33,021 nucleotides of DNA from Phycisphaerae bacterium (GTDB taxonomy: Bacteria > Planctomycetota > Phycisphaerae > UBA1845). The notes under the pieces were generated by a model. The model was given only the letters and a program-made list of their open reading frames with translations, did not search any database and had not been told where the DNA came from. How positions within the stretch are numbered: position 1 is the first letter of the stretch; each line of letters begins with the position of its first letter. Position numbers and translations under genes: made by a program. Below, piece after piece: positions 25,408 through 33,021 of the stretch. The stretch spans positions 1-33,021 of the forward strand of contig JAFGJQ010000496.1 in NCBI GenBank assembly GCA_016929015.1. The letters run 5' to 3'.

Positions 25408-25492
25408 TGGGCGAGGCGGGAATCGAACCCGCACGGGGGGAACCCCCCAGGGGATTTTAAGTCCCCAGCGTCTGCCATTCCGCCACTCGCCC
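25408..25492 (-). tRNA. tRNA-Leu (anticodon UAA)
   Basis: Class II tRNA of 85 nt. The acceptor stem GGGCGAG (25492-25486) pairs with CTCGCCC (25415-25409), with A73 at 25408. The anticodon stem GGGGA/TCCCC encloses loop CTTAAAA with anticodon TAA. The long variable arm is a G6/C6 hairpin, and the T arm is GCGGGTTCGATTCCCGC. The CCA is not encoded. It lies 58 bp downstream of the U32 gene in the same direction and has an integrase remnant next to its 3' end. Confidence 0.97.
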
Positions 25493-25504
25493 GAGCGTCA
25501 TCAT

Positions 25505-25534
25505 ACGATACCGGAGGCAACCGTCTGACCGCAA
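25505..25534 (-). promoter_or_regulatory. Candidate promoter of tRNA-Leu
   Basis: On the minus strand TTGCGG (25534-25529) and TATCGT (25510-25505) are separated by 18 nt, placing a start a few bases before the tRNA 5' end at 25492. The match is moderate. Confidence 0.35.
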
Positions 25535-25550
25535 CCGGAACCGGATCGTG

Positions 25551-28124
25551 CTACGGATTATCGGTGTCCGGAACGGGTGCCTTGTTGCGAATGCCGTGCG
25601 GGTACAGGCGGGCCAGACGTTGGAGCGTCGTTTCGGGATCGGCCGATCCGCTCAGCAGGGTGGTGACGGCCTCCAGCAGCGCCGCGACCGTCTCGGGCGG
25701 TTCGTCCAGCAGCTCGATGCGGTAATCTCGCACGCCGGCACTGCGCAACTCGGAGTACATCCCCACACACGTGTGCGCGAACGCGCTGAAGACCGTACTC
25801 CGGCCGTGCGCGTCGATCCGAACGGGATGGTCCACGTTTTTGCGGTCCCGCAGGTGAATCTCGTGCTGCATGCACGGGCGGCTGCACGCGGTGCAGTCGG
25901 AAGCGTGCGACAACCGCGCGGCGGCCACACAATGGGCCGTGTGGAACAGGGGCACGTGCTGGCAGAGCACGGGCTCGACCGTTTGGGCGGGAAGGAATTC
26001 GAGGGCGGCCGGCAGGTCTGCCGGCGGCACGTCGAAAGCCGGTGTCCAGCGCGTCACGCCCCACGAGAGCAGAGCCGAGGCACCCAGCTCGTTCGCAGCG
26101 TTCAGCGACGCGTCGGCCACAAGCGAGATCCGATCCGCATGCTCTCGGAACCGCGCAAGGCACGCGAGGTTCCGGACCAGGACGGCGTCCGGCGCGGCAT
26201 CGAGCAGCGCGGCAACGACTGCCTCCTCGCCCGGCATGAGCACCCGCGGCGTCGCCACGCCGATTGCGAGGCCGGCCTGCCGCGCGGCACGGAGGTCATC
26301 CGCGGAGATGCCCCCCGGGATGTCTATGTAGACGGTCGCCACGGAAACACCCGTGCGGACCACCGTTTCCGTCACCGCGGCGAACTGCCCCGCGTCCCGA
26401 ACGAGCACGTGCAGGCGCGGCCCGCCGGCCGCCGACCGCCGGCCCGCGATCTGCGAGCGAAGCGACTCCAGCGCTGCGGGGTCCGCCACGGCGTGTCGTG
26501 CAGCCGCCCGGCGAGCTTCGAGCAACTGGCCCACCGCCCGCCGGCGGAGCTCGTTCAACGTGCTCTTGGGCACCATGACCGGAAGAACATCCGTGCGTCC
26601 CTCCGGGCCTTCCAACGTCACGTCGGCCAGCGTGAATGGGGTATCACCGAGCCGGCCCAGTTGCGCGGCAATCAGATCGCGCGTCAGTGGATGCCGTGAG
26701 GCCGGCTCCGGGGCTCGATCCGTTGTCACGCGGGATACATGTCCATCCTGATCGGCGAACTCAACGCACAGTCTTCCTTCCGCGTCAGGAAATGCCCGGG
26801 CAGTGAGCGGGCGGCGGCGGACGATGACATCCCGGGCGTACGTCTGCTCCAGGCGGCGGCGGGTGGCCGGATCATCCGTTTTCCAGACCTGCGCCCCGAG
26901 GCCCACGGACGCAACATCCACGTCGTCGCGCCCAAACTCCAGTTCCACTACCACGCCGCCACCCGATGTGGCGGCCGGCACCGTCCGGACGGCGTACACC
27001 CGACCACCCGCTTCCGGCTCGTCCGGGCGGCCCTGATCGAACACCAGTCCGTCGCCGGGCTTCACTGCCGCGATGTCGGGCCCGTGCGTTTTCTCTTCGA
27101 GAGCAACCCGCAGGCCGGTGCGTGTTCGCCCGACCACAGAGCCCAACCGCACGCCGCGGCTCTTGGGGAACCGGCCATGGACCAGTGCGTCATGATGGGG
27201 GCCGTCGAGATACCCGTGGCAGAACCCGCGTGAGAAGCACTGGGCCAAGTCCGATTCCTGCTGCGCGCCGGGCGAGAAGTGCCGGCCGGCAACGGCGGCG
27301 TCGATGGCGTTCCGATAGAGGCCGGTCGCGGCGGCAACGTACGGTGCAGCCTTGAGCCGACCTTCGATTTTGAACGCCCGGACGCCGAGGGCAGTCAACT
27401 CGCGCACACGGTCCCAGGCAGCCAGATCGCGCGGGCTGAGCAGGTATTCGGCGTCGGGGGCATCGACGGGCTCGCCGTCGATGACGAGCTGGTAAGGGAG
27501 TCGGCACGCCTGGGCACACACTCCACGGTTGGCGCTGCGGCCAAAGAGAGTCTCGCTGGCCAGGCATTGTCCGCTGTAGGAAATGCACAGCGCGCCGTGG
27601 ACGAACACCTCCAGTTCCAGCGTGGTCTCCCGGGCGATGGACTCGATCTGCCGGATGGAGAGCTCGCGAGCGAGAATCACTCGCTGCACGCCCAGTTCCG
27701 CGAGCAGGGTCAATCCGGCCGCGTGCGACTGCGTCATCTGGGTGGACGCGTGAACCGGCAGCGTGGGCGTCATCCGCCGGACCAGTTGAGCGATGCCCAG
27801 GTCCTGCACGATCACCGCATCAGCCCCGGCTTCGGCGACGGCCTCGACATACCGAGCCGCTCGGCCCAGCTCGCTGGAGAACACGAGCGTGTTCAACGTG
27901 ATATAGGCGCGCACGTTGCGGCTGTGGAGGAAATCGATGGTCGCGGGCAGGCGAGCAAGTGGAACGTTTGCCGCGCGGCGCCGCGCGTTGAAATCGTCCG
28001 CGCCGAAGTACACCGCGTCGGCCCCGTTGGCCACGGCGGCGCGGAGTGCGGTCTCGTCGCCGGCGGGGGCGAGCAGTTCGGGAGACCTTGCGTTGGCAGC
28101 GGGTCCGGCCATGATCGCAGCCAT
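25551..28124 (-). CDS. Peptidase U32 / DUF3656 protein, RlhA-like RNA hydroxylation enzyme
   Basis: 857 residues. The N-terminal (beta/alpha)8 U32 domain starts at ELLAPAGDETALRAAVANGA and has the family signature EVFVHGALCISYSGQC. Cys180, Cys187, Cys203 and Cys207 (NRGVCAQACRLPY) form the set expected to bind an iron-sulphur cluster. A DUF3656-like region follows (from about residue 370), then a second barrel-like half with a Cys-rich segment (HASDCTACSRPC). U32/DUF3656 proteins such as E. coli RlhA act in hydroxylation of a 23S rRNA cytidine rather than as proteases; RlhA is ~650 residues, so this one carries an extra C-terminal module. ATG 28124 or 28112 could be the start; neither has a clear ribosome-binding site. 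It is divergent from hutU. Confidence 0.85.
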   Translation of the reverse strand: MAAIMAGPAANARSPELLAPAGDETALRAAVANGADAVYFGADDFNARRRAANVPLARLPATIDFLHSRNVRAYITLNTLVFSSELGRAARYVEAVAEAGADAVIVQDLGIAQLVRRMTPTLPVHASTQMTQSHAAGLTLLAELGVQRVILARELSIRQIESIARETTLELEVFVHGALCISYSGQCLASETLFGRSANRGVCAQACRLPYQLVIDGEPVDAPDAEYLLSPRDLAAWDRVRELTALGVRAFKIEGRLKAAPYVAAATGLYRNAIDAAVAGRHFSPGAQQESDLAQCFSRGFCHGYLDGPHHDALVHGRFPKSRGVRLGSVVGRTRTGLRVALEEKTHGPDIAAVKPGDGLVFDQGRPDEPEAGGRVYAVRTVPAATSGGGVVVELEFGRDDVDVASVGLGAQVWKTDDPATRRRLEQTYARDVIVRRRPLTARAFPDAEGRLCVEFADQDGHVSRVTTDRAPEPASRHPLTRDLIAAQLGRLGDTPFTLADVTLEGPEGRTDVLPVMVPKSTLNELRRRAVGQLLEARRAAARHAVADPAALESLRSQIAGRRSAAGGPRLHVLVRDAGQFAAVTETVVRTGVSVATVYIDIPGGISADDLRAARQAGLAIGVATPRVLMPGEEAVVAALLDAAPDAVLVRNLACLARFREHADRISLVADASLNAANELGASALLSWGVTRWTPAFDVPPADLPAALEFLPAQTVEPVLCQHVPLFHTAHCVAAARLSHASDCTACSRPCMQHEIHLRDRKNVDHPVRIDAHGRSTVFSAFAHTCVGMYSELRSAGVRDYRIELLDEPPETVAALLEAVTTLLSGSADPETTLQRLARLYPHGIRNKAPVPDTDNP

Positions 28125-28199
28125 TAGACGCGAAATCACAGAGACCGGGAAGGGTGTCCCGCGTGCCGCACGGGTGGGGACTGACGCGGCGATGGCCGC

Positions 28200-28205
28200 T
28201 ATAAT
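28200..28205 (+). promoter_or_regulatory. Candidate -10 box for the hut operon
   Basis: TATAAT at 28200-28205 is a perfect -10 hexamer, 63 bp before ATG 28269 in the short intergenic gap between the U32 gene and hutU. No good -35 lies at the correct distance, so an activator may be needed, or the match is chance. Confidence 0.4.
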
Positions 28206-28268
28206 GTCTGCTTCCGGCAGCCCGGTTTGGATTCCAGGTTCAGGTCGTTTCAGCGCGCAGGAGAAACC

Positions 28269-29951
28269 ATGTCCAGCCCAAAAACATCGACAGACACGAA
28301 CAAACGAGTGGTGCATGCTCCCCGCGGGTCGCAGCGCACCTGCCAGACCTGGCAGGCCGAGGCGGCCATGCGGATGCTGATGAATAACCTCGACCCGGAG
28401 GTTGCCGAGAAGCCGGACCAGTTGATCGTGTACGGCGGCAGTGGCCGGGCGGCGAGAAGCTGGCCGGATTTCGACCGCATCGTGGCGGCGTTGAAGGCGC
28501 TGGGGCCGGACGAGACGCTGCTTGTCCAGTCCGGCCGGGCGGTGGGTGTGGCCACCACGCACGCGGACGCCCCGCGCGTGCTGATCGCGAACTCGCTGCT
28601 GGTGCCGCATTGGGCCACCTGGGACGAGTTTCGCCGGCTGGAGGGACTCGGCCTCACCATGTACGGCCAGATGACGGCCGGAAGCTGGATCTACATCGGC
28701 ACGCAGGGGATTCTGCAGGGCACGTACGAGACGTTCGGTGCGGCGGCGCGGCAGCACTTCGGCGGATCGCTGAAGGGTCGGCTGGTGGTCACCGGAGGGC
28801 TCGGCGGCATGGGCGGAGCGCAGCCACTGGCCGGCACCATGAACGAGAGCACATGCCTGATCGCCGAAGTGGATCGGGCGCGGATCGAGAAGCGATTGCG
28901 CGACCGCTACCTGGATGAGGTTGCGGACTCGCTGGATGCGGCCATAGGACGGGCGCTGCAGGCGAAGGCGTCGGGCACGAGCGTCTCGATCGGCTGGTGC
29001 GGAAACCAAGCGGACCTGCTGGCGGAACTGATCCGGCGAAACGTGACGCCGGACCTGCTGACGGACCAGACCTCGGCGCACGACGCGCTGGACGGCTACG
29101 TGCCCAACGGCATGGCGTACGAAGCGGCGTTGGAACTGCGGCGTCGCGATCCCGATCGGTACGTGGCTCAGTCCATGCGGACCATGGCGGAGCACATGCG
29201 GTCGATGCTGGAATTGAAGCGGCGGGGGGCGGTGGCCTTCGATTACGGCAACAACATCCGCGGGCAGGCAAAGCTGGCCGGCGTGGAAGACGCGTTTGAG
29301 ATCCGCGGGTTTGTGCCGCTGTACATCCGGCCGCTGTTCTGCGAGGGGCAGGGGCCGTTCCGGTGGTGTGCTCTGTCGGGCGATCCGGCGGACATCGCGC
29401 GGACGGACCGGGCGGTGCTGGAGACGTTCCCGGAGAACGAGCATCTCTGCCGGTGGATTCGCCTGGCGGGTGAGCGCGTGGCGTTCCAAGGCCTGCCGTG
29501 CCGCATTTGCTGGCTGGGATACGGCGAGCGCGACAAGATGGGCCTGGTCTTCAACGACCTGGTTGCCCGCGGCGAGGTGAAGGCGCCCATCGTGATCGGG
29601 CGCGACCACCTGGACTGCGGATCGGTGGCGTCGCCCAACCGCGAGACGGAAGGGATGAAAGACGGCTCGGACGCGATCGCGGATTGGCCGATCCTCAACG
29701 CGCTGTTGAACACGGCGTGTGGAGCGAGCTGGGTGTCGGTGCATCACGGCGGCGGCGTGGGCATCGGCTACAGCCTTCACGCGGGGCAGGTGATCGTGGC
29801 GGACGGCACGCCGGAGGCCGCGGTGCGGCTGAAGCGCGTGCTCACCGCAGACCCGGCCACCGGCATCTTTCGCCACGTCGATGCGGGATACGAGAAGGCG
29901 GAGCAAGTCGCGCGGGAACGCGGCGTGAAGATTCCTACGCGATCGACGTGA
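28269..29951 (+). CDS. hutU: Urocanate hydratase (urocanase)
   Basis: 560 residues, the usual length. It converts urocanate to 4-imidazolone-5-propanoate using tightly bound NAD+, the second step of histidine degradation in the cytoplasm. Diagnostic segments: [48 protein letters not shown] (NAD binding), [35 protein letters not shown] with the NAD-adjacent Cys414, [15 protein letters not shown], and [17 protein letters not shown] 28269 has AGGAG at 28258-28262 (6 nt). It is first in a run with a small membrane protein and hutI; hutH and the later pathway genes are not in the window. Confidence 0.97.
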   Translation: MSSPKTSTDTNKRVVHAPRGSQRTCQTWQAEAAMRMLMNNLDPEVAEKPDQLIVYGGSGRAARSWPDFDRIVAALKALGPDETLLVQSGRAVGVATTHADAPRVLIANSLLVPHWATWDEFRRLEGLGLTMYGQMTAGSWIYIGTQGILQGTYETFGAAARQHFGGSLKGRLVVTGGLGGMGGAQPLAGTMNESTCLIAEVDRARIEKRLRDRYLDEVADSLDAAIGRALQAKASGTSVSIGWCGNQADLLAELIRRNVTPDLLTDQTSAHDALDGYVPNGMAYEAALELRRRDPDRYVAQSMRTMAEHMRSMLELKRRGAVAFDYGNNIRGQAKLAGVEDAFEIRGFVPLYIRPLFCEGQGPFRWCALSGDPADIARTDRAVLETFPENEHLCRWIRLAGERVAFQGLPCRICWLGYGERDKMGLVFNDLVARGEVKAPIVIGRDHLDCGSVASPNRETEGMKDGSDAIADWPILNALLNTACGASWVSVHHGGGVGIGYSLHAGQVIVADGTPEAAVRLKRVLTADPATGIFRHVDAGYEKAEQVARERGVKIPTRST

Positions 29952-30005
29952 GTCTCGGATCGTGCACGGGCGGGAAGAGAAGTTGAGAAAGGGAGCCAGC
30001 GTAGC

Positions 30006-30518
30006 ATGGACGGCGTCGATGAAACACCCGTTATCATCGCTCTGGCTATCGCGATTCTTGCTCTGCCCATTCTTGTTGTCGTCCGCACGATTCGCACGGA
30101 GCGAAAGGGGCGGGCCGCCGCTGCCGACTTCCAGGGGACGACCTGCCACGTGTGCGGCGCGAATCACGGATCCCCGTACACGTTCTTTGAGTGGCGATTC
30201 TACGGTGTAGCCCCCATCGCATTCTACTCAATGCTCACGCCCCACCTGTCCGTGCTGTGTCCACCACATGCCCGCCATTTGTCACTTTCGTATTGCCGCA
30301 GCATCGGCCGTGTGGGATACTGGGGCTTCCCGGGTTTTCTGTTCGGCATGTGGTACGTTTTCAGGAACGCCTGGGCGTTGCGGGCGACGGGCGCGCTCAC
30401 CTGGCGGCACGTGTGGGCGTGCTTTCTTTTCGGCGTCGTCCTTCCCTGGATTTACCTGACTGTGTTCATATGTGCTTTCATCGGTCTTCTGCTGGTGTGT
30501 GTCCACTTGTATGAGTAG
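30006..30518 (+). CDS. Small membrane protein with CxxC motif, function unknown
   Basis: 170 residues. An N-terminal transmembrane segment (VIIALAIAILALPILVVV) is followed by a basic patch. A Cys-containing soluble part has CHVCGANHG and later CPPHARHLS, which could bind zinc through C-x2-C and C-x3-H. Two or more C-terminal hydrophobic spans follow (WGFPGFLFGMWYVF; FFGVVLPWIYL and VFICAFIGLLLVCV regions). It starts 54 bp after hutU with GGGAG about 10 nt upstream, and hutI follows 103 bp later, so it may belong to the hut transcript. I recognise no family. A link to histidine uptake or degradation is only positional. Confidence 0.65.
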   Translation: MDGVDETPVIIALAIAILALPILVVVRTIRTERKGRAAAADFQGTTCHVCGANHGSPYTFFEWRFYGVAPIAFYSMLTPHLSVLCPPHARHLSLSYCRSIGRVGYWGFPGFLFGMWYVFRNAWALRATGALTWRHVWACFLFGVVLPWIYLTVFICAFIGLLLVCVHLYE

Positions 30519-30621
30519 ACCCTTGCTGTGGCCCATACTCTCTCGCAAATGATCGTTTGCCCGGAACGGAGCGACCAAAGCAGTAGAGGAATTCGAGACG
30601 TTTGCGGACAGGGAGCTTCGC

Positions 30622-31872
30622 GTGCTCATCATTGAAAACATCGGGGAGTTGGTGGTCTATCCGCCGGGGCCGACGCCGGGGCGGCAGATGGGGAACGTGT
30701 CGCGGCTCGAGCGGGCGAGTCTGCTGATCCAGGGGCAGGCGATCGCCAAGTTCGGGCGGAAAGGGGAAGTGTCGGCCCCGCCCGGATGCACTGTGCTGGA
30801 TGCCGCAGGCGGATGCGTCGTGCCGGGTTTGGTGGACTGCCACACGCACGCGGTGTTCGCCGGCAGTCGCGAAAAGGAGTTCGTCCAGCGGATCGAAGGC
30901 CGGAGCTACCTGGAGATTGCCGAATCGGGCGGCGGCATTCGCTCGACGATGCGGGCGGTGCGCGAGGCGAGCGAGGAGGACCTTGTCCGGCTGGCCCTGC
31001 CTCGCCTGCGTCGGATGCTGGAGAGCGGCACGACGACGGCGGAGGTTAAAAGCGGCTACGGCCTGACCGTCGACGATGAGCTGAAGATGCTGCGGGCCAT
31101 CAAGCGGCTCAACACGCTGCAGCCGATCGAGTTGGTGGCGACGTACCTGGCGGCCCACACGGTGCCGCCGGAGTTCGAGGGGCGGGCGGACGCATACCTG
31201 GACACGATGCTGGCGGACGAGGTGTTCGAGCGGATTGCCGAGGAGGGGCTGGCCGAGTTCTGCGACGTGTTCTGCGAGCGCAGCGCGTTTGGCGTGGAGC
31301 AATCGCGGCGGGTGCTGGAGGCCGCGGTGCGGCATGGTTTGCGGCCGCGGGTGCATGCGGACCAGATCACGCAAATGGGGGCCTCGCAGTTGGCGGCCGA
31401 GCTGCAGGCGGTGTCGGCGGACCACCTGGAGACGATCGACGATGCGGGGATCGCGGCGCTGAAGGCGGCGGGGACGATCGGCGTTCTGCTGCCCGCGTGC
31501 TCGTTCTTTTTGGGCGTGAGGCAGGCGCCCGCGCGGCGGCTGATCGAGGCGAACCTGCCGGTGGCCGTCGCGACGGACGTGAATCCGGGTTCGTCCATGG
31601 TGGAATCGCTCGCGTTGACGCTGAGCGTCGCCTGCACGCAACTGCGGCTGACACCGGCGGAGGCGCTGGTGGCGGCCACGGCCAACGCTGCCGCCGCGCT
31701 GGACCGCCACGCGTATCTTGGCGCCATCGCGCCGAACATGCAGGCCGACCTGCTGGTGCTGGACGTGCCGAACCTGGAGCAGTGGCTGTACCACATCGGC
31801 CGGCCGTGCGTGCGAACGGTCATCAAGCGCGGGCGCGTGGTTGGGGAAAGTGAGCAGACAGTGCTTGAGTGA
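30622..31872 (+). CDS. hutI: Imidazolonepropionase
   Basis: 416 residues. It hydrolyses 4-imidazolone-5-propanoate to N-formimino-L-glutamate, the third step of histidine degradation. It belongs to the amidohydrolase superfamily with one metal: His74 and His76 (VDCHTHAVFAG), His179 (AAHTVPPE), His245 (HADQ) and Asp319 (ATDVNPGS). Other family segments are RIEGRSYLEIAESGGGI and EVKSGYGL. GTG 30622 has GGGAG at 30611-30615 (6 nt). It follows hutU and the small membrane protein; histidase (hutH) is absent here and must lie elsewhere if the pathway is complete. Confidence 0.96.
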   Translation: MLIIENIGELVVYPPGPTPGRQMGNVSRLERASLLIQGQAIAKFGRKGEVSAPPGCTVLDAAGGCVVPGLVDCHTHAVFAGSREKEFVQRIEGRSYLEIAESGGGIRSTMRAVREASEEDLVRLALPRLRRMLESGTTTAEVKSGYGLTVDDELKMLRAIKRLNTLQPIELVATYLAAHTVPPEFEGRADAYLDTMLADEVFERIAEEGLAEFCDVFCERSAFGVEQSRRVLEAAVRHGLRPRVHADQITQMGASQLAAELQAVSADHLETIDDAGIAALKAAGTIGVLLPACSFFLGVRQAPARRLIEANLPVAVATDVNPGSSMVESLALTLSVACTQLRLTPAEALVAATANAAAALDRHAYLGAIAPNMQADLLVLDVPNLEQWLYHIGRPCVRTVIKRGRVVGESEQTVLE

Positions 31873-31886
31873 CAGTCTGTTGCGGG

Positions 31887-31910
31887 GTCCGCCTCGCGGA
31901 CGGCTTGTTT
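31887..31910 (+). terminator. Weak candidate terminator after hutI
   Basis: GTCCGC at 31887-31892 pairs with GCGGAC at 31896-31901 around CTC, followed by GGCTTGTTTG. The T-rich stretch is broken, so this is tentative. Confidence 0.35.
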
Positions 31911-32400
31911 GAGTCTGCGGTCTCCTGTTTCTTCTCTCCAGCGGGTGGTCCGTCGGACGCTCGAGCCTCCCCTACCCCCCATACCCCATTCCCAACGGGG
32001 TTGGGCGTGCGAGGCTCGCGTTGTGATTCGGGGCGGGGCGTTCTGTTGCGGGTCGGCTTTCGGAGAAGACACCTGATCCGCGATGTTGCGATCAGAGAAG
32101 ATCCCTGACCTCGACCGTTCCCCCCGACAATTCCCGCCTCGATGGCATCTCTCTCGCCCGCGGGGCAGACGAGGCTTCGAGTGTGCGGAGGCGAGGGCTG
32201 CGGGGATCGCGTAGGGGGAATCCCCCAGTTGCCTTGTCGGGCAGGCCGGGGTTTCGACTTTGTACGTACGGCGTCTTATGCTACACTTCGGGAGAACGGT
32301 TTGTCGCTGGCCGGACGGGGATGGGCGGTTGGGCGGGTGATCGGGACAAAGAGAACGGGAAGGACCGTCGGCCGGACGCAGCCGGGAACGTTGGTGACAT
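31902..32400. other. Intergenic region without a supported gene
   Basis: About 500 bp with several GC hairpins, for example CCCAAC 31991-31996 / GTTGGG 32000-32005 and a GGGGG-AAT-CCCCC hairpin near 32215-32227. Open frames here are short, of random-looking composition and without ribosome-binding sites. No RNA gene is recognised. Confidence 0.4.
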
Positions 32401-32553
32401 ATGATGGCACTCACACTGAAAACGGTTGACTGTCCCGAATGCCGTGAATGCCGTCGAATGCCGGAATGCCGTCCCTTTCTCTTGATGTCGCGTGCAGGCA
32501 ACATCATGTCAGGAGGGCACGCTCTGCGCAAGTGCTGCAACTATCTTGAATAA
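32401..32553 (+). CDS. Possible 50-residue Cys-rich peptide
   Basis: ATG 32401 opens a frame to TAA 32551-32553. The peptide begins MMALTLKTVDCPECRECRR, continues MPEC, and has a later KCCNYLE end. The six or more Cys could bind metal. However, the Cys-rich part is produced by the short tandem repeat at 32437-32472, and no good ribosome-binding site precedes the ATG. I consider it more likely non-coding than coding. Confidence 0.22.
   Translation: MMALTLKTVDCPECRECRRMPECRPFLLMSRAGNIMSGGHALRKCCNYLE
32437..32472. repeat. Short tandem repeat of GAATGCCG units
   Basis: Four copies of GAATGCCG begin at 32437, 32446, 32456 and 32464, spaced 8-10 nt apart. The 10-mer TGACTGTCCC occurs just before the array (32427-32436) and again at 32595-32604, bracketing this segment. 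The arrangement resembles degenerate repeat-rich intergenic DNA. It is not a CRISPR array. Confidence 0.55.
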
Positions 32554-32726
32554 AATGAGTTACGAAAGATGCCGCCTGAAGTAGATGCCGTTTGTGACTG
32601 TCCCCGGTATAGCGGTATCTCGCGCGGAATATGAGCGATGGCCCGCTGGTCTCGCCCGAGTGTATGGACGCCGCTCGTTCGGATGTAGCTTGATCGCTGT
32701 GTATGTCGGTTGGGGAGTGTGATCAA

Positions 32727-33021
32727 ATGCCTAAGTGCGACGAGAGGACTGAGTTCCTGAGGGAATACCTGAGTGTCTTCGTGAGTCCTCCAGCCGATGA
32801 CCTCAGCCATTTGGGAAGGCTAGAGGCATTGCTCGAGCGGTTTCTTGGGTTGGACGCACCAACTTGGCGCGGAGAATGGCCCAGTTTGATCCGCGCGCGA
32901 ATTCGTAGAGCTCGGCGAGAATACGATGACGCTTTGGGGATATTGCGCGGAGTCTTACGCAGGGAAAAGGGTAACCCCTACGCTCTCCTGTTGGCGGGTA
33001 CAATTCACGCGCGCAAGGGCA
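32727..33021 (+). CDS. 5' part of a TPR-like protein, runs off the right edge
   Basis: ATG 32727 follows GGGGAG at 32712-32717 (9 nt) and the frame stays open to the end of the window, 98 codons. The N-terminus MPKCDERTEFLREYLSVFV has no signal peptide. The visible end, REYDDALGILRGVLRREKG then NPYALLLAGTIHARKG, has the spacing of tetratricopeptide helices (Y-x2-A-L ... P-x-A-L-L-x2-G). Base composition is less GC-rich than the neighbours and includes codons rare elsewhere in the window (AGG, AGA, TTA), hinting at a different origin. Function is unknown. Confidence 0.6.
   Translation, partial: MPKCDERTEFLREYLSVFVSPPADDLSHLGRLEALLERFLGLDAPTWRGEWPSLIRARIRRARREYDDALGILRGVLRREKGNPYALLLAGTIHARKG

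Noticed and set aside
24915-25520. Minus-strand open frame of 201 codons
   Set aside because: Its first third is a translation of the tRNA-Leu gene (SGGMADAGDLKSPGG), a well-known artefact.
28125-30167. Very long minus-strand open frame extending the U32 frame upstream across hutU
   Set aside because: It is the antisense of the well-supported hutU gene in GC-rich DNA. The U32 family similarity begins only near 28085, at ELLAPAGDE.
32437-32472. CRISPR-like array
   Set aside because: Units are 8 nt with 0-2 nt between them; there are no spacers and no cas genes.

Overview
The window is GC-rich DNA from what looks like a Planctomycetota bacterium, probably near the Phycisphaerae. The signs are secreted proteins ending in EF-hand/dockerin-like tails (GDVDLADF, GDVDLTDV types), a PEP-CTERM exosortase substrate, a golvesin-type amidase and large glycoside-hydrolase-like exported proteins. 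The assignment is inference; there is no rRNA gene in the window.

Layout. 1-5179: a DUF1801 protein, a decayed glycosidase/sialidase-type fragment, then an exported thioredoxin-like/beta-propeller protein whose frame is crossed by one UGA exactly at the first position of the CxxC motif, followed by a GH101/GH129-like glycosidase. The UGA is best read as selenocysteine, with a fitting stem-loop 25 nt downstream. 5243-7795: an exported amidase with an inserted golvesin domain. 8386-11886: a phosphorelay operon (REC-PAS histidine kinase, REC, REC-HDOD-like, REC) with no DNA-binding output domain. 12158-16186 (minus): an operon of [NiFe] hydrogenase large subunit, small subunit and a methyl-accepting chemotaxis protein that overlaps the small subunit by 4 bp. 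The receptor frame carries an in-frame amber codon. 16818-19798: divergent folC and aroB. 20234-24622: a GHL10-type glycosidase with a Cys-rich region and EF-hand tail, an SGNH esterase and a PEP-CTERM protein with an attenuator-like leader. 25119-25492: an integrase 3' remnant beside tRNA-Leu(UAA), the scar of an integrated element. 25551-31872: a U32/RlhA-like protein divergent from hutU, a small membrane protein and hutI (histidine degradation). 31873-33021: mostly gene-free, then a 5' fragment of a TPR-like gene running off the right end.

How the parts fit. The hydrogenase subunits should be exported together by the Tat signal on the small subunit. The large subunit ends directly at the last metal-ligand motif and the small subunit has no membrane anchor. 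With a co-translated chemoreceptor downstream and a kinase/REC operon converging on it, H2 sensing or H2-linked taxis is an attractive but unproven reading. The two most interesting items are the putative selenocysteine thioredoxin-propeller fusion at 961-2697 and the hydrogenase-chemoreceptor operon at 12158-16186.
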